Shown: positions 61,645-64,000 of the stretch, in pieces
How positions within the stretch are numbered: position 1 is the first letter of the stretch
How the letters are laid out: each line of letters starts with the position of its first letter
Source: Mariniphaga anaerophila
GTDB taxonomy: Bacteria; Bacteroidota; Bacteroidia; Bacteroidales; Prolixibacteraceae
Length of the DNA stretch: 64,000 nucleotides
Direction: 5' to 3'
Assembly (NCBI RefSeq): GCF_900129025.1
Contig: NZ_FQUM01000007.1
Coordinates: 135,555-199,554 of the forward strand
Program-made: the position numbers and the translations under genes
The notes under the pieces: model-generated
Seen by the model: the letters and a program-made list of their open reading frames with translations, nothing else
Told to the model about the DNA's origin: nothing
The model's database searches: none

Positions 61645-64000
61645 ATGAAAAAAGTATACTCGTTTTTAACCTCCTTGCCGTTTATGGCATTTTTATTTTT
61701 AGCCCTTGCTTTTTCCATGGCAATTGCCACATTTGTGGAGAGCAGCTACGGCACGCCGGCTGCCCGCTCGCTTATTTATAACACTGGTTGGTTTGAAGCG
61801 TTGTGGGCGTTATTTGCCCTCAACTTGTTTAACAATCTGTTTAAATATCGGTTGCTGACGAAGAGGCGGTTTACTATCGGGCTGTTTCATGTCGCTTTTT
61901 TGGTGATGTTGCTTGGTGCTGCCATTACACGTTGGTTGAGTTACGAGGGGTCGATGCACATTCGGGAAAACGACAGTTCTAACACCATTCTTTCTTCTGA
62001 TGCTACTTTTTTTGCCGGTGTTGGCAATCAGAATAAAGAAAAGACAGTGCGTTTTTCGGAGATAACTCCCCGCCAGTTTTCGGCGAAGTTTGATGTTGGC
62101 GGGCAAAAAGTTGAGGTGAAAACAATAGGTTACTTTTCTCATTCCGAAAGAAAAGCTATTCCTTCCGAATCGGGTGAATCCGTTATTGATTTAGTGTTTG
62201 CGGCTCCTGACCGCCAGGGCATGCAGTCTTTTACATTTCGGCGTGGAGATGTATTGGAATATCCCGGTCTGGTCGCCGGATTTGAAGCCCGGAGAGAAAC
62301 GCCCATACGTTTTTTCATGCGGGATGGAGAACTGAAAATGATTGCTGATTATCCGGTGGAAGAAACAACCATGGCAACTCAGGAAACGGTTACTTTTGCG
62401 CCCGGAGATACCATCGATGTAAAGAAGATGTTTTTGTATGGTGTGAATAATTTCCGGTTGTTGGTACGTGACTTTCTTCCCAGCGCCACTTTTACCGCAG
62501 TGAGAAGCGCGCAGGAAACCAATGAACAGGCTGTTCTGGTGGAGGTGTCCGATGGAGTTAGAAAACAAACTATTCCGGTTTTCGGGCATTCGGGAATGAG
62601 AGCCGATACCGTTGAAGTTCCGTTGAGTAACACTGTTCTGAAGCTTGCCTACGGGGCAAAAATCATCCATCTGCCTTTCCGGCTTTTTCTGAAAGATTTT
62701 CAGTTGGAGCGTTATCCCGGTTCCGAGTCGCCGTCATCGTATGCATCCGAAGTGGTGTTGATAGACGACGCCGAAGGAGTTAAACGGGACGTGCGTATTT
62801 TTATGAATAATACTCTGTTGTACAAAGGATATAAGTTTTTTCAGTCTTCGTACGATCAGGACGAGCTGGGAACTGTGCTTTCTGTGAACTACGATTTGTG
62901 GGGAACCTGGATTTCCTACATCAGTTATATATTGCTGGGGCTGGGTTTTGCGCTGTCTTTGTTAAATAAGAATTCTTATTTCCGGTTTCTTGCCCAGCGA
63001 CTTAAACAAACTTCTGCCAAAACAATTGCGGTGGTTGTATTGTCAACCGGTTTTGCGTTTAGTGCTTCAGCTCAAATTGGTGGTGGTACCAATATCCCTC
63101 CAATTGATCCGCAGCTGTCTGACGCTTTTAGTAAACTTTGGGTGCAGGGCGCCGACGGCCGCATTGAGCCGCTGAGTACGTTAAACAGCGAAATCGTGCG
63201 GAAATTGAGCCGCAAGTCGTCGCTTTACGGAAAATCGGCGGATGAAGTGGTTTTGAGCATGATGGCTTATCCTGAAATTTGGCAGACCCTGCCGTTTGTA
63301 CGGGTAGGCGACAAAGCGCTGTCGGCAGAGCTGGGCATTTCGGGCAAAACTATTGCCGTTCAGCAGATGTTCGACGCCCAGGGAAATTACAGGATTGCAG
63401 AGCAGGTGCGCGCTGCTTTCAGTAAACCTGCGGCAATGCGTAATCAGCTTGAGAAAGAGTACATTTACCTTGACGAGCGGGTGAGTATTTGTTTTATGGT
63501 ATTCAGAGGAACATTGTTCAATATTTTTCCCAGGGAAAGGATTGAAGACTCGTGGTACTCGCCGGGAGAAAATGCATTGGAATATTCGGGGGGAGATTCA
63601 ATTTTCATAAAAAGCGGAGTCAATCTGCTGGTTCAGTCCATTCAGAACGGAAATAGCACCGAGGCCCTGGATGTGCTGAGTGCAGTGAGCAATTTCCAAC
63701 TGAAATATGGTGGCGATTTACTTCCGGGGCAAGCCAAAAAGAGTGCGGAAATTCTGTACAACAAGGTGAATCCGTTCGAGCGGATTTTTCCCTTCTATTT
63801 ACTGTTCGGATTTTTTCTGCTGGTTGTGCTTATTGCTAATATTTTCAGGCTGAAACCATTGCCAGTTGCACTGAAGAAGACCTTCTTTTTCGCCATTTTA
63901 TTTCTTTTTGTGGTGCATACTGCCGGAATTATTTTACGGTGGTATATCTCGGGGCGGGCACCCTGGAGCAACGGTTACGAAAGCGTGATCTATGTGGCCT
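61645..64000 (+). CDS. Fused ResB/CcsA cytochrome c biogenesis protein (cut at right edge)
   Basis: 785 codons are visible, still open at 64000. Start ATG 61645 precedes the first membrane helix; an in-frame ATG at 61600 would add 15 basic residues. The N-terminal ResB-like half has helices near 8-30, 45-65 and 72-95 (GLFHVAFLVMLLGAAITRW), a periplasmic domain of about 320 residues and a helix near 415-435. The linker SAQIGGGTNIPPIDPQ leads to the CcsA half, whose first helices follow NPFERIFPFYLLFG. The final visible residues, SNGYESVIY, lie just before the heme-handling Trp-rich motif. It ligates heme to apocytochromes c in the periplasm. Confidence 0.93.
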   Translation, partial: MKKVYSFLTSLPFMAFLFLALAFSMAIATFVESSYGTPAARSLIYNTGWFEALWALFALNLFNNLFKYRLLTKRRFTIGLFHVAFLVMLLGAAITRWLSYEGSMHIRENDSSNTILSSDATFFAGVGNQNKEKTVRFSEITPRQFSAKFDVGGQKVEVKTIGYFSHSERKAIPSESGESVIDLVFAAPDRQGMQSFTFRRGDVLEYPGLVAGFEARRETPIRFFMRDGELKMIADYPVEETTMATQETVTFAPGDTIDVKKMFLYGVNNFRLLVRDFLPSATFTAVRSAQETNEQAVLVEVSDGVRKQTIPVFGHSGMRADTVEVPLSNTVLKLAYGAKIIHLPFRLFLKDFQLERYPGSESPSSYASEVVLIDDAEGVKRDVRIFMNNTLLYKGYKFFQSSYDQDELGTVLSVNYDLWGTWISYISYILLGLGFALSLLNKNSYFRFLAQRLKQTSAKTIAVVVLSTGFAFSASAQIGGGTNIPPIDPQLSDAFSKLWVQGADGRIEPLSTLNSEIVRKLSRKSSLYGKSADEVVLSMMAYPEIWQTLPFVRVGDKALSAELGISGKTIAVQQMFDAQGNYRIAEQVRAAFSKPAAMRNQLEKEYIYLDERVSICFMVFRGTLFNIFPRERIEDSWYSPGENALEYSGGDSIFIKSGVNLLVQSIQNGNSTEALDVLSAVSNFQLKYGGDLLPGQAKKSAEILYNKVNPFERIFPFYLLFGFFLLVVLIANIFRLKPLPVALKKTFFFAILFLFVVHTAGIILRWYISGRAPWSNGYESVIYVA

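Noticed and set aside
62379-62633. Open frames inside the right-end region on the - strand
   Set aside because: They are antisense to the ResB/CcsA fusion, which reads through to the edge.
1-64000. tRNA, rRNA, insertion sequences, phage genes, CRISPR
   Set aside because: Reading the intergenic gaps I found no cloverleaf-like sequence with a CCA end, no transposase or integrase, and no repeat-spacer pattern. A covariance search would be needed to exclude them fully.

Overview
The window is a stretch of Bacteroidota chromosome, most likely from the Marinilabiliales/Prolixibacteraceae side of the phylum. The evidence is: T9SS type A sorting domains on secreted proteins, a SusC/SusD pair with an ECF sigma factor and FecR-type anti-sigma factor, a GldB homologue, DUF4249 and DUF1080 lipoproteins, and promoters with the phylum's TAnnTTTG -7 element. 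I saw no tRNA, rRNA, CRISPR array, insertion sequence or phage gene. A species name cannot be given from this sequence alone.

Layout. Bases 1-8179 hold four consecutive + strand genes for modular secreted proteins (one cut by the window edge) built from shared cassettes; three end in T9SS sorting domains. Bases 8190-11112 are - strand: a small lipoprotein, an undecaprenyl-phosphate sugar-phosphate transferase and a degenerate Gfo/Idh-like protein. Bases 11253-16355 are + strand housekeeping genes (pcm, an MBL hydrolase, gcvP, ispE), followed by a 117-residue exported protein with E-x-W-M repeats. Bases 17200-21509 are - strand: two subunits of a biotin-dependent acyl-CoA carboxylase, then an LptF/LptG permease and tgt. 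Bases 21686-24059 carry a GT2-like protein, a sigma factor and rsmG, converging on a phosphofructokinase gene. Bases 25313-29805 hold a DUF1080 lipoprotein and a TonB receptor/DUF4249 pair. gldB and nadE are divergent at 29817-32611.

Bases 32635-47917 form the most distinctive locus: ECF sigma, FecR anti-sigma, SusC with an STN signalling domain, SusD, then propeller protein - sulfatase - propeller protein - sulfatase - sulfatase/TIM-barrel fusion. The two Tat-type propeller proteins are recent paralogues, and their roughly 120-bp noncoding leaders were duplicated with them. The locus has three sulfatases and no recognisable glycoside hydrolase, so it looks like a sulfated-glycan utilisation locus, switched on by trans-envelope signalling when the SusC transporter is occupied. 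A strong terminator closes it at 48091-48133.

Bases 48166-64000 return to mixed genes: asnB, DUF302, a PQQ-type propeller, an HExxH lipoprotein, an acyl-CoA synthetase, a small membrane protein, a ChaN-like protein, plsC, an APC permease overlapping an exported O-methyltransferase, a serine beta-lactamase-like hydrolase, and the start of a fused ResB/CcsA cytochrome c biogenesis gene cut by the right edge. Between chaN and plsC a promoter-like element and an intrinsic terminator bracket about 95 bp with no gene.
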